From the NCBI RefSeq assembly GCF_019977655.1, contig NZ_AP024849.1:1645001-1709000 (forward strand): a stretch of DNA of 64,000 nucleotides, written 5' to 3'. The notes beneath the pieces were generated by a model. The model ran no database searches. It saw only the letters and a list, made by a program, of their open reading frames with translations, and was not told the origin of the DNA. Origin of the DNA: Clostridium gelidum (lineage in GTDB: Bacteria; Bacillota; Clostridia; Clostridiales; Clostridiaceae). The position numbers were made by a program, and so were the translations under genes. Within the stretch, counting starts at the first letter, position 1; each line of letters begins with the position of its first letter. Below are positions 1 to 8,743 of the stretch, one piece after another.

Positions 1-1
1 T

Positions 2-937
2 CACGGTATTGGTAAAAGAAAAACTGCAATTCAGAAATGGATAGAGCAACTATTTGAATATAAAGAAAGACAAGAAAAATATAATTTCAGTAAAAACATA
101 TTATCAAAAAGAAATAGTTATTCTAAAACTGATACAGATGCAACTTTTATGCGTATGAAAGATGACCATATGAGAAATGGTCAATTGAAACCTGCATATA
201 ATGCACAAATCGCAGTTGAAAGTGAATACGTAACCGGGGTCGGAATATTTGATGATAGAAATGATATAGCAACATTAATACCTATGCTTAATAATATGCA
301 AGAAAAAATTGGGTATAAATATCTTAATGTAATTGCAGATTCTGGTTACGAAAGTGAGGAGAACTATTTATTTTTAGAATCTAACAATCAAACTCCGTAT
401 ATAAAACCACAAACTTATGAAAAGTGGAAAAAAAGAAGTTTTAAAAATGATATTAGTAAACGTGAAAACATGAAATATGATGCAGAATCAGATTTATATA
501 TTTGCCATAATGGTAGAAAGTTGATTCCGACCTCTATTATTAATAGAAAATCCGCCAGTGGATACAAATCAGAGGCTACTATCTATGAGTGTGAAAGTTG
601 TGATAACTGTGCTCATAAATCGAAGTGCACGAAAGCAAAAGGAAATAGAAAGATGCAAGTTTCAAAAACTTTTGTGGAAAAGCGTGAAATATCTTATAGA
701 AATATCACAACTGAATTTGGAACTAAATTAAGAATGAACAGATCTATTCAGGTCGAAGGAGCATTTGGAGTTCTAAAAAGTGATTATGAATTCAATAGAT
801 TTTTAACACGTGGAAAAAATAGTGTTAAAACTGAATTTATTTTGCTTTGTTTTGGCTACAACATTAACAAATTGCATTTAAAAATACAAAATGAAAGAAC
901 CCAAAATCATCTTCATGAATTAAAATCTACTGCCTAA
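2..937 (+). CDS. IS1182-family transposase, C-terminal part
   Basis: A DDE transposase that would catalyse movement of its own insertion sequence. The frame is open from base 2, so the N-terminus is missing here. Visible family features are the 'YSKTDTDATFMRMK' segment at the start, a following 'AYNAQIAVE' stretch, a 'VIADSGYESEEN' segment carrying a likely catalytic Asp, and a cysteine cluster of zinc-ribbon type (CESCDNCAHKSKC). Near the end 'VEGAFGVLKSDYEFNRFLTRG' contains the likely catalytic Glu. The order matches IS1182-type transposases. No frameshift is seen in the visible part. An internal ATG at 149 is not the real start because the upstream residues are clearly homologous. Confidence 0.88.
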   Translation, partial: HGIGKRKTAIQKWIEQLFEYKERQEKYNFSKNILSKRNSYSKTDTDATFMRMKDDHMRNGQLKPAYNAQIAVESEYVTGVGIFDDRNDIATLIPMLNNMQEKIGYKYLNVIADSGYESEENYLFLESNNQTPYIKPQTYEKWKKRSFKNDISKRENMKYDAESDLYICHNGRKLIPTSIINRKSASGYKSEATIYECESCDNCAHKSKCTKAKGNRKMQVSKTFVEKREISYRNITTEFGTKLRMNRSIQVEGAFGVLKSDYEFNRFLTRGKNSVKTEFILLCFGYNINKLHLKIQNERTQNHLHELKSTA

Positions 938-983
938 TTATGGAATAAAATAAGTAGGCTTATTTGAGTGCGCTTGAAATTCA

Positions 984-1030
984 GAAATCTCCCCAAAATT
1001 GATTTGATATTTCAATTTTGGGGAGATTTC
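984..1030. terminator. Perfect 19-bp hairpin after the transposase
   Basis: Arms 984-1002 and 1012-1030 are perfectly complementary around a 9-nt loop and are followed by TTTCTTTG. It probably ends transposase transcription or blocks read-through into the IS. A second short hairpin (AGGAGC/GCTCCT) follows at 1047-1061. Confidence 0.65.
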
Positions 1031-1125
1031 TTTCTTTGAATCGAAAAGGAGCATCGCTCCTGATCGAAAATCAATCATTTTGCGACACTCCCTAAAATTA
1101 ATACTACTTATTTAATGAGATACAT

Positions 1126-1251
1126 CTACATTCTGTGTAGTTTGTTTAACTTTGATTCAGGGTCATCTGTTTTTTCTTGTGTTTCATCTGTTTCGTAAAG
1201 AGCATTACAAACAATTAATATAAGATTAATAAAAATAACTATCCATAGCAT
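1126..1251 (-). CDS. Small single-pass membrane peptide (41 aa), function unknown
   Basis: Reading the minus strand, an AGAGGGGG Shine-Dalgarno about 7 nt upstream precedes an ATG at 1251. The frame gives 41 residues: a hydrophobic N-terminal segment (MLWIVIFINLILIVC, about residues 1-15), then a hydrophilic acidic tail (ALYETDETQEKTDDPESK). This is the architecture of a small inner-membrane protein with a cytoplasmic or extracellular tail. It sits between the IS end and the divergent RNase J gene. I do not recognise a family. The strong ribosome binding site and clean hydrophobic/hydrophilic split support it being real; its short length is the main doubt. Confidence 0.5.
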   Translation of the reverse strand: MLWIVIFINLILIVCNALYETDETQEKTDDPESKLNKLHRM

Positions 1252-1469
1252 ATTTATTCCCCCTCTAAATATATAATTGATTATAATATTTCATATATTT
1301 ATTATAACATATTTCCAATGTAAACGTTATAAAGTTTTGCTAATTTTAATAAATATATAAATATTTATTTAATAACACTTATATATTTATAGTTATTTGC
1401 AAATAATTAAAATAGATATAAACATCACATTAGGTACTCCTTGAGGGTACAAATATTAGGGGTGATAAA
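1252..1469. other. AT-rich divergent intergenic region upstream of rnj
   Basis: Between the small minus-strand peptide and RNase J there is only very AT-rich DNA. It must hold the promoters for both directions, but no unambiguous -35/-10 pair stands out. Confidence 0.4.
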
Positions 1470-3185
1470 TTGGATAATAACGAAATTGAAATTAATAAAG
1501 TTAAAACAAGTAAAAAAAATAAACCCATAACAGTTCCTATAAAGATAATTCCATTAGGTGGATTGGGAGAGATAGGAAAAAATATAACCGCCTTTGAGTA
1601 TAAAGATGAAATAATAGTCATAGATTGTGGATTAGCATTTCCAGATGAAGATCTTTATGGAATTGATCTTGTAATTCCTGATGTAACATATTTAATAAAT
1701 AATAAAGATAAGGTAAAGGGATTTTTTATTACTCATGGACATGAAGATCATATAGGTTCATTAGCATATGTATTAAAGCAAATTAATGCTCCTGTATATG
1801 GTACAAAACTTACAATTGGATTAATTGAAATTAAATTAAAAGAACATAATATACTTAGTGACTGTACATTAAATGTAGTTGAACCTGGCGAGTTAATAAA
1901 ATTAAAGGAAATTAATATTGAGTTTATTAGAAATAATCACAGCATACCAGATAGTTGTTCAATTGCATTACATACGCCTCTTGGAGTTATTTTACATACT
2001 GGTGATTTTAAAGTTGATTTTACTCCAATTGATGGAAAAGTTATGGATTTACAAAGATATGCACAATTAGGCAAGAAAGGTGTACTACTTTTAATGTCTG
2101 AAAGTACTAATTCCCTTCATAAGGGTTATACAATGTCAGAAAAAACAGTAGGGGAAACTCTAGAAAATCTTTTTAGTAAAGCAACTGGTAGGGTTATAGT
2201 ATCTACATTTGCATCAAATGTTCATAGGTTACAACAGATTAGTGATTGTTCTATAAAAAATAATAGAAAGATAGAATTTAGTGGTCGAAGCATGGAGAAA
2301 ATATCAGAAGTTGCTATAGCCCTTGGATATTTATTCATTCCAGAAGATATGATAATAAGTCTAGATGAGATTAAAAATTATCCAAGTGATAAGATAACCA
2401 TTGTTACTACAGGAAGCCAAGGGGAATCAATGGCTGCACTTACAAGGATAGCAGCAGCAACTCATAGAAAGATACAAATAGAAAAAGGAGATATGGTTAT
2501 TATCTCAGCGACTCCAATACCTGGTAATGAAAAAGCAGTATCAAATGTAATAAATGATTTAATAGTAAAGGGTGCTAATGTAATTTATAAAGCAATAGAA
2601 GATATACATGTTTCAGGGCATGCTTGTGAACAAGAACTTAGATTAATTCAATCTTTATTAAGGCCTAAGTTTTTTATACCTATTCATGGCGAATATAAGC
2701 ATTTAATTACCCATGCTAAAATTGCACAAAGTATGGGTATAGATGAATCTAATATATTCATTTTAGAAATAGGCGATGTTCTTGAACTATCTAGAAATAA
2801 AGGAAACGTAACTGGAAAAGTACCATTTGGAAGAGTGCTTGTAGATGGTATGGGTGTAGGAGATGTAGGAAATATGGTACTTAGAGATAGAAAAAACTTG
2901 GCGGAGAATGGGATTATAACAGTAGTTGTAGCTATAGATAGAAGAAATAAAATTATGACATCAGGACCAGATATAGTTTCAAGAGGTTTTGTATATGTTA
3001 GAAATTCTGAAGAATTAATTGATGAAGTTAGAAGTATAGTTACTAAGGTTGTAGAGAAGTGTTTAGAAAATAATATAACACAGTGGGCAGAAATAAAAAA
3101 TAGTATAAGAAGAGAAGTAGATAATTTTGTTTATACAAAGATGAAAAGGAAACCTATGATTTTACCAGTAATTGTTGAAGTATAG
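1470..3185 (+). CDS. rnj: Ribonuclease J
   Basis: An RNase J-type metallo-beta-lactamase/beta-CASP nuclease with 5'-3' exo- and endonuclease activity, central to mRNA turnover and rRNA maturation in Firmicutes. It is 571 residues, near the usual 555-570. The TTG start at 1470 follows a GGGGTG ribosome binding site. The zinc-binding motif HGHEDH is at residues 89-94, after 'PLGGLGEIGKN' (about 28-38). Further signatures are 'HTGDFK', the beta-CASP segment with 'TGSQGE', and 'IHGEYKHL' near the C-terminal third. The C-terminal dimerisation domain is present to the end ('MILPVIVEV'). A stem-loop follows directly, so the gene is probably monocistronic. Whether it is the J1 or J2 paralogue cannot be decided here. 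Confidence 0.95.
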   Translation: MDNNEIEINKVKTSKKNKPITVPIKIIPLGGLGEIGKNITAFEYKDEIIVIDCGLAFPDEDLYGIDLVIPDVTYLINNKDKVKGFFITHGHEDHIGSLAYVLKQINAPVYGTKLTIGLIEIKLKEHNILSDCTLNVVEPGELIKLKEINIEFIRNNHSIPDSCSIALHTPLGVILHTGDFKVDFTPIDGKVMDLQRYAQLGKKGVLLLMSESTNSLHKGYTMSEKTVGETLENLFSKATGRVIVSTFASNVHRLQQISDCSIKNNRKIEFSGRSMEKISEVAIALGYLFIPEDMIISLDEIKNYPSDKITIVTTGSQGESMAALTRIAAATHRKIQIEKGDMVIISATPIPGNEKAVSNVINDLIVKGANVIYKAIEDIHVSGHACEQELRLIQSLLRPKFFIPIHGEYKHLITHAKIAQSMGIDESNIFILEIGDVLELSRNKGNVTGKVPFGRVLVDGMGVGDVGNMVLRDRKNLAENGIITVVVAIDRRNKIMTSGPDIVSRGFVYVRNSEELIDEVRSIVTKVVEKCLENNITQWAEIKNSIRREVDNFVYTKMKRKPMILPVIVEV

Positions 3186-3220
3186 TAAGGAATTTTAAAT
3201 ATTCACAACAAACAAGAAAA

Positions 3221-3273
3221 CCACCTATTTCTAGTAAAAAAAAATTTAGTGGAAAACTTACTAGAAAAGGTGG
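3221..3273 (+). terminator. Stem-loop after rnj
   Basis: Arms 3221-3237 (CCACCTATTTCTAGTAA) and 3258-3273 pair with one bulge. T-rich sequence follows after about 10 nt. It is likely the rnj terminator. Confidence 0.6.
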
Positions 3274-3322
3274 CTTAGTTGCGTTGATTTATTTTTTATT
3301 TTGAATATTAATGAAATTTGTC

Positions 3323-3353
3323 TTGACTCTAACCTAAGGGTTGAGTTTATAAT
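3323..3353 (+). promoter_or_regulatory. MerR-type promoter/operator upstream of the first DegT gene
   Basis: TTGACT (3323-3328) and TATAAT (3348-3353) are separated by 19 bp, the over-long spacer typical of MerR-activated promoters. The spacer contains a dyad, CTCTAACC-TAAG-GGTTGAG. A second promoter with the same spacing and shared core (CCTAAGG) lies just before the MerR-family gene at 4861. The natural inference is that this regulator controls both. About 160 bp of untranslated sequence then precedes the aminotransferase at 3516. Confidence 0.72.
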
Positions 3354-3515
3354 AAGCTTATAAGGGTTTTCTAAATCTATAATCGATTTATTTAATTATT
3401 TTGATAATACCCTTTAAGGAATATTCAAAAGAATAACAAGTCTTTAGACTAGTATATTTTGCTTTATATGCCTTAATTAAAAGTTTTGTATTTAATTAAG
3501 AGAGGATTGAATTAG

Positions 3516-4691
3516 ATGAAAAATATACCATTTTCACCACCTGATATAACAGAAGAAGAAATAGAAGCAGTAGCTAATGTATTAAGATCGGGTTGGATTA
3601 CTTCAGGTCCACAACTTGCAAAGTTTGAAGAAGAAATAGAAAAGTACTTAAATGTCAATAAAGCATTAGCATTAAATAGTGCTACAGCTGCAATGGAATT
3701 GGTACTTAAGGTATTTGATATAAAAGAAGGCGATGAAATTATATCTACTCCATATACTTATACAGCAACGTCAAGTGTTGCTGTGCATAGAGGGGTTAAG
3801 CCAATATATGTAGATGTTAAAAAAAATACTTTTGAAATGGACATAGATAAGGTTGCAGAAAAAATTACAGAGAAGACTAAGGTAATCATGCCAGTAGATA
3901 TTGCAGGAGTACCATTTGATTATGATGCATTAAAAAAGGTTTTGAAGGATAAAAATAGAGAAGATATAATGATTCTTTGTGATTCAGCTCATGCTTTTGG
4001 GGCTAAATATAAAGGAGAACCTGTTGGTTCTCAATGTGACTTTCATTCATTTTCATTCCATGCAGTTAAGAATTTAACTACTGGTGAAGGTGGTGCAATT
4101 ACTTTTAATGATAATAATTTTAGAGGTCATAAAAATTTGCTACAATATATGAGATTTACTGCTATGCATGGTCAATCAAAGGATGCTATGAGTAAACTTA
4201 AGGCAGGAGCTTGGGAATATGATATCATAAATGATGGACTTAAATGTAATATGACAGATATTAGTGCTGCAATTGGAGTAGTTCAACTTAAGAGATATGA
4301 AGGAATGCTTGAAAAAAGAAGACAAATATTTAAAACATACACTGATATTTTATCTAAAGAAGATTTTTCAATAATTCCATTTACTAAAGATGAAAATGGA
4401 ACTGAAACATCATATCATTTATACCTCTATAGAGTTAAAGGATTTAATGAAGAAAAGCGAAATGCAGCAATTGAAAGGCTAGCAGAAATAGGAATAGCAA
4501 CAAATGTGCATTATAAGCCCCTTCCAATGCTAACACTTTATAAAAATCTTGGATATGAAATGAAAGATTATCCCAATGCTTATGCACAATATGAAAATCA
4601 AATTACACTTCCAGTATATTCTACATTGTCTCTTGAAGACGCAGAATATATAGCTAGGGAAACTGTAAAAGTAATTAGAGAGTTATTATAG
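3516..4691 (+). CDS. DegT/DnrJ/EryC1/StrS-family sugar aminotransferase (ArnB/PseC-like)
   Basis: A PLP-dependent aminotransferase that would transfer an amino group from glutamate to a keto-sugar nucleotide, as in making 4-amino sugars for surface glycans. It has 391 residues, full family length. Visible signatures are 'GWITSGPQLAKFEEEI' (about 26-41), 'LNSATAAMEL' (53-62), 'CDSAHAFGA' with the PLP-contacting Asp156, and the Schiff-base Lys185 in 'FHAVKNLTTGEGG'. The C-terminus has 'NVHYKPLPMLTLY'. The start is supported by GAGAGG upstream. It lies downstream of a MerR-type promoter and upstream of the MerR-methyltransferase gene, with a strong terminator between. No other sugar-nucleotide genes are adjacent, so the substrate is unknown. 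Confidence 0.88.
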   Translation: MKNIPFSPPDITEEEIEAVANVLRSGWITSGPQLAKFEEEIEKYLNVNKALALNSATAAMELVLKVFDIKEGDEIISTPYTYTATSSVAVHRGVKPIYVDVKKNTFEMDIDKVAEKITEKTKVIMPVDIAGVPFDYDALKKVLKDKNREDIMILCDSAHAFGAKYKGEPVGSQCDFHSFSFHAVKNLTTGEGGAITFNDNNFRGHKNLLQYMRFTAMHGQSKDAMSKLKAGAWEYDIINDGLKCNMTDISAAIGVVQLKRYEGMLEKRRQIFKTYTDILSKEDFSIIPFTKDENGTETSYHLYLYRVKGFNEEKRNAAIERLAEIGIATNVHYKPLPMLTLYKNLGYEMKDYPNAYAQYENQITLPVYSTLSLEDAEYIARETVKVIRELL

Positions 4692-4738
4692 AGTAAATAT
4701 TTGGTTTGCTATTTTATTTCATGTGCCTAAGACAATAA

Positions 4739-4790
4739 AATACCTACAGTTTATTATTAAATAAGATAATAAACTGTAGGTATTCTTTTT
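4739..4790 (+). terminator. Strong intrinsic terminator after the first DegT gene
   Basis: Perfect 19-bp stem (4739-4757 with 4766-4784), 8-nt loop, followed by CTTTTT. It separates the aminotransferase from the MerR promoter that begins about 20 nt later. Confidence 0.9.
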
Positions 4791-4807
4791 AAATAATTAA
4801 ATTAATG

Positions 4808-4838
4808 TTGACTCCACCCTAAGGTAAGGGCGTAGAAT
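4808..4838 (+). promoter_or_regulatory. MerR-type autoregulatory promoter
   Basis: TTGACT (4808-4813) and TAGAAT (4833-4838) are 19 bp apart with 'CCACCCTAAGGTAAGGG' in the spacer. This is the classic layout in which a MerR protein binds the spacer and untwists the promoter. The regulator gene starts 23 bp downstream, so autoregulation is likely. The core is shared with the site at 3323-3353. Confidence 0.78.
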
Positions 4839-4860
4839 ATATTTAAGGGGAGGGAATGTA

Positions 4861-6021
4861 GTGAAGATTGGTGAATTTGCTAAAAGATCCGGAGTAACTG
4901 TAAAAACATTGCTTCATTATGATAAAATTGGACTTCTTAAACCATCACAGAAAACTGATTCGGGATATAGAATTTATTGTGAAGATGATTTTTTAAAGCT
5001 TCAGCAGATTACAACTCTGAAATTTATTGGATTATCATTAAATGAAATAAGTCATATTATACATGAAAGCGGAGAAAACTTGGAAAATATGATAAGCATT
5101 CAAAAAAAGGCTTTAGAAGAAAAGAAAAAGCATATTGATGCAGTTATAGATGTTTTTAATAAAGCGAAAAATAAAGCAAAAATAAATGGATTTTTAGATG
5201 CTAACAATTTAATTGATATTATAAAGATAACTAATATGGAAAGCAGAGTAAGGGAGCAATATAAAAGTGATAAGAACCTAAACATTAGGAGTAATCTCCA
5301 TAGCTATAATATAAACAAGGTAGATTTTGATAAATGGTGTTTTAATCAAATAAGTTTTCCGGAGAAGGCAAGAATATTGGAACTTGGATGTGGCACCGGA
5401 AAGCTTTGGTTTAAGAATAAAGAAAGTATAGATAAAAATTTAGATATTACTTTATCAGATTTCTCAAAAAGTATGTTAAAGATTGCAAAGGATAAATTAA
5501 AAGATGTAGATTATGATTTTAAGTATGAAGAAATCAATATGGAAAACATTCCATATGATGATGAAAGTTTTGACATTGTTATTGCCGAACATATGATTTA
5601 TTTTGCATCAGATATAGAAAAAGCTTTATCTGAAATAAAAAGAGTTTTAACTTTTGGAGGAATGCTTTATATAAGTGCTAATTCATGTGAAACCATGGCA
5701 GAATTAAATAAACTTGCAGAAAAATTCGATTCAAGTCTTGGAATTGACAATAATGGATATTCATCTAGATTTGAATTAGAAAATGGAGATGCAGTTCTTA
5801 AAAAACATTTTAACAAAGTTGATGTAGAAATATTAGAAGGAAAAATAATAGTAGACGACGCAAAAACTGTAGTTTCTTATAAAGCGTCAACAATCCAAGG
5901 CAGTTCAATGCTTGTTGGAGAAAAGAAAAAAGAATTTACAAAGTATTTAGAAGATCATATTAAAAAGAATGGAAATATATCAATAACTACAAAAACTTGT
6001 ATGTTTAAAGCAATGAAATAA
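4861..6021 (+). CDS. MerR-family regulator fused to a SAM-dependent methyltransferase
   Basis: Two domains in 386 residues. Residues 1-70 are a MerR winged helix ('MKIGEFAKRSGVTVKTLLHY', then 'DKIGLLKP'), followed by a helical coiled segment (about 72-112). Residues about 135-386 are a class I methyltransferase with the SAM-binding motif LELGCGTG at 173-180, a following acidic strand end ('LSDFS') and 'FDIVIAEHMI'. The GTG start is set by AGGGGAGGG. MerR-methyltransferase fusions are known in clostridia, but their small-molecule substrates are mostly unknown; one plausible role is sensing and modifying a toxic or signalling compound. A MerR-type promoter precedes this gene and another precedes the aminotransferase upstream. 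A second aminotransferase follows after 65 nt. Confidence 0.88.
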   Translation: MKIGEFAKRSGVTVKTLLHYDKIGLLKPSQKTDSGYRIYCEDDFLKLQQITTLKFIGLSLNEISHIIHESGENLENMISIQKKALEEKKKHIDAVIDVFNKAKNKAKINGFLDANNLIDIIKITNMESRVREQYKSDKNLNIRSNLHSYNINKVDFDKWCFNQISFPEKARILELGCGTGKLWFKNKESIDKNLDITLSDFSKSMLKIAKDKLKDVDYDFKYEEINMENIPYDDESFDIVIAEHMIYFASDIEKALSEIKRVLTFGGMLYISANSCETMAELNKLAEKFDSSLGIDNNGYSSRFELENGDAVLKKHFNKVDVEILEGKIIVDDAKTVVSYKASTIQGSSMLVGEKKKEFTKYLEDHIKKNGNISITTKTCMFKAMK

Positions 6022-6086
6022 TAAATATAAAAGAAAATAACCTAATGGTAAATAGCTGTCAGGTAAAATTAAAGGAGATAGAAAAA

Positions 6087-7277
6087 ATGAATATTCCATT
6101 AGTTGATTTAAAAGCTCAATATAAAACAGTTGAGGAAAAGGCAATGAAAGCTGTAAGCGAGGTGCTTTCATCTGCAAGCTATATTATGGGTAAGGATGTA
6201 ACAGAATTTGAAAAGGAATTTGCAGAATATATAGGAGTTAAACATGCCATATCTGTTGGAAATGGTACAGATGCTTTGGTTTTAGCGCTTATGGCTTGTG
6301 GCATTGGAGAAGGCGATGAAGTTATAACAACACCTTTTACGTTTTTTGCTACAGCAGAAAGTATATCATTTATAGGTGCAACTCCTGTTTTTGTGGATGT
6401 AGAAAAGGATACATATAATATTGATCCATTAAAGATAGAAGAAAAGATTACTAAAAAAACAAAAGCAATTATGCCAGTTCATATATTTGGTCAACCAGCA
6501 AAAATGGATGAGATAATGGCAATTGCAAAAAAATATAACTTAAAGGTTATAGAAGATGCAGCACAAGCAGTTGGATCAGAATATAAAGGTAAGAAATCGG
6601 GAGCAATTGGAGATGTTGGATGTTTCTCATTCTTTCCAACTAAAAATCTTGGTTGTGCAGGCGACGGTGGAATTATAACAACATCAAATGATAATATAGC
6701 AACTATTGCAAGAGCACTAAGAACTCATGGTAGTGGAGAAAATGGTCAAAGGGCTTATAATTTATTAAATAACATAAACGAAGAAGTTAAAACTTCAGAA
6801 GGACATGATGATACAGTATATAATCCATTAAAATATTATAATTATTTAATTGGATTTAATACAAGGCTAGATACAATTCAAGCTGCAATTTTAAGAATTA
6901 AGCTATCTAATATAGATAATTGGAATGAAAAAAGAAGAGAAAATGCTAAAATGTATGATGAAAAATTAAAAGATACAGGATTGACATTACCATTTTCAAT
7001 ACTTGAAAGTAAATCTGTATACAATATGTATGTAGTACAATCTGGAAATAGAGAAGAAATGATTAATAAGCTACAAGACAAAGGCATAAGCACGGGAGTC
7101 TATTATCCAGTTCCAATGCATCTACAAAAGGTATATAAAAATCTTGGATATATAGAAGGGGATATGCCTGTAGCAGAGTATTTAGCACATAGAACATTTG
7201 CAATACCTATTTTCCCAGAGTTAAGTATAGAACAAAAGGATTATATAGTTGATACGATAAAAGATATAAATTGCTAA
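6087..7277 (+). CDS. Second DegT/DnrJ/EryC1/StrS-family aminotransferase (WbpE/FdtB-like)
   Basis: A PLP-dependent sugar aminotransferase of 396 residues. I place the start at 6087 because AAAGGAGA lies 7-10 nt upstream and the protein then begins with the conserved 'MNIPLVDLKAQY'; an in-frame upstream ATG at 6045 has no good ribosome site. Visible motifs are 'VGNGTDALVLAL' (57-68), 'TTPFTFFATA' (81-90), 'VIEDAAQAVGSEYKG' (154-168, PLP Asp) and Lys186 in 'SFFPTKNLGCAGDGG'. The family makes 3-amino sugars such as those in O-antigens and S-layer glycans. It follows the MerR-methyltransferase by 65 nt with no terminator, so co-transcription is likely. It is not a recent duplicate of the gene at 3516. 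Confidence 0.88.
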   Translation: MNIPLVDLKAQYKTVEEKAMKAVSEVLSSASYIMGKDVTEFEKEFAEYIGVKHAISVGNGTDALVLALMACGIGEGDEVITTPFTFFATAESISFIGATPVFVDVEKDTYNIDPLKIEEKITKKTKAIMPVHIFGQPAKMDEIMAIAKKYNLKVIEDAAQAVGSEYKGKKSGAIGDVGCFSFFPTKNLGCAGDGGIITTSNDNIATIARALRTHGSGENGQRAYNLLNNINEEVKTSEGHDDTVYNPLKYYNYLIGFNTRLDTIQAAILRIKLSNIDNWNEKRRENAKMYDEKLKDTGLTLPFSILESKSVYNMYVVQSGNREEMINKLQDKGISTGVYYPVPMHLQKVYKNLGYIEGDMPVAEYLAHRTFAIPIFPELSIEQKDYIVDTIKDINC

Positions 7278-7407
7278 TAAGTATAGTTTTTACTGTAAGT
7301 ACATATAAGTATTTAATTTATTCATACAAATTATTAATTAACAATATTAGATGTATGATATAATTGTTTAGAATTTGATACAATAATTTGTTTAGGAAGG
7401 TATATAT

Positions 7408-8595
7408 ATGAAAGAAATAATAGTTACAGTAAAAAAAGAATTTGTTAATAAATATAAAAAAGGATATCCATTAATTCTTGAAGAAGCCTTAGAGAATACA
7501 AAATCTTTAAAAGAAGAGGGGCAAATTATAACTCTTATAGATGAGAACAAAGCTTTTTTAGGAAAAGGATATTATGGAAAGCAAAATAAGGGTTGTGGCT
7601 GGATTTTAAGTAACAGTAAGAATAGTAATCTAGATTATAAATTCTTTTATGATAAAATTAGAAATGCTTTTTCTAAAAGAATAAAGCTTTATCATTCAAG
7701 AGATACTAGTTGCTTTAGAGTATTTAATGGTGAAGGTGACGGAATAGGTGGTCTTACTATTGACTATTTTGATGAATACTACCTTATTACGTGGTATAGT
7801 AAAGGCATGTATGAGTTTAAAGATAACATACTTAAAGCTATAAAATCATTAGTGTCTTTTGATGGAATATATGAAAAAAAGAGATTTGAAGAGAATGGCA
7901 TGGTTGTGGATGAAGACAGCTATGTGTGTGGAAAAAAAGCTCCAGAACCTCTTGTAGTAAAAGAAAATAGTGTTAACTTTGCAATTTATTTAAATGATGG
8001 TGCAATGGTTGGAGTATTTTTAGATCAAAAGGAAGTAAGAAAATCTATTAGAGATAAATATTCTAGAGGGAAAAGCGTGTTAAATACTTTTTCTTATACA
8101 GGAGCTTTTTCTATGGCTGCAGCAAAGGGTGGAGCTATTACTACAAGTGTTGACTTAGCAAGTAGAAGTCTAGAAAAAACAACTGAAAACTTTACTATAA
8201 ATAATATTAATCCTGCAAAGCATAAGATAATTGTTGAAGATGTTTTCCTTTATTTCAAACGTGCAAAGAAAGAAGAATTAAAATTTGATGTGGTTATTCT
8301 TGATCCACCAAGTTTTGCAACATCTAAAGACAATAGATTTAGTGCAGCAAAAGATTATAAAGATTTGATGAAATCAGCAATAGAGATAACAGAGGATAAA
8401 GGTTTAATTATAGCTTCTACCAATTGTGCTACTTTTAATATGGCTAAGTTTAAGAAGTTTATTGATGATGCATTTAAGGAATGTAATAAGAATTATGAAA
8501 TTTTAGAAGAGCACAGTCTTCCAGAAGATTTTGCAGTTACAGATAAATTTTTAGAAGGAAATTATTTGAAGGTTGTGTTTGTAAGAATGTATTAA
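7408..8595 (+). CDS. RlmI-like rRNA (cytosine-5) methyltransferase
   Basis: A class I SAM methyltransferase of 395 residues with an N-terminal PUA-like RNA-binding region (about 1-75), resembling RlmI/YwbD enzymes that methylate 23S rRNA. The SAM motif is 'NTFSYTGAFSMAAAKGG' (226-242). The catalytic-loop motif 'DPPSFA' is at about 299-304, and 'FLDQKEVR' precedes the Rossmann part. AGGAAGG is placed correctly for the ATG at 7408. It appears monocistronic. The exact target base is inferred from the family only. Confidence 0.87.
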   Translation: MKEIIVTVKKEFVNKYKKGYPLILEEALENTKSLKEEGQIITLIDENKAFLGKGYYGKQNKGCGWILSNSKNSNLDYKFFYDKIRNAFSKRIKLYHSRDTSCFRVFNGEGDGIGGLTIDYFDEYYLITWYSKGMYEFKDNILKAIKSLVSFDGIYEKKRFEENGMVVDEDSYVCGKKAPEPLVVKENSVNFAIYLNDGAMVGVFLDQKEVRKSIRDKYSRGKSVLNTFSYTGAFSMAAAKGGAITTSVDLASRSLEKTTENFTINNINPAKHKIIVEDVFLYFKRAKKEELKFDVVILDPPSFATSKDNRFSAAKDYKDLMKSAIEITEDKGLIIASTNCATFNMAKFKKFIDDAFKECNKNYEILEEHSLPEDFAVTDKFLEGNYLKVVFVRMY

Positions 8596-8743
8596 TATAA
8601 CTTTAAAATGATTGTTTTCATTTCTATATCAAATTCGAGCATAGTACTTTTAAGAAAATCATGCGAGATTTAGAAACGTTTGTTGTTTTATATAATTTAA
8701 TGATAAAATAAGTTTATAAGTAAACTCTTAGGGAGGGATTAGC

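Larger units (their letters stand above)
1..1100 (+). mobile_element. Right part of an IS1182-like insertion sequence
   Basis: The window opens inside a transposase reading frame and the left end of the element lies outside. After the transposase stop come two hairpins, 984-1030 and 1047-1061. The stretch ending 'gcgacactccc' (about 1080-1092) looks like a possible terminal inverted repeat, but without the left end this cannot be shown. The right boundary near 1090-1100 is therefore inferred. Confidence 0.6.
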
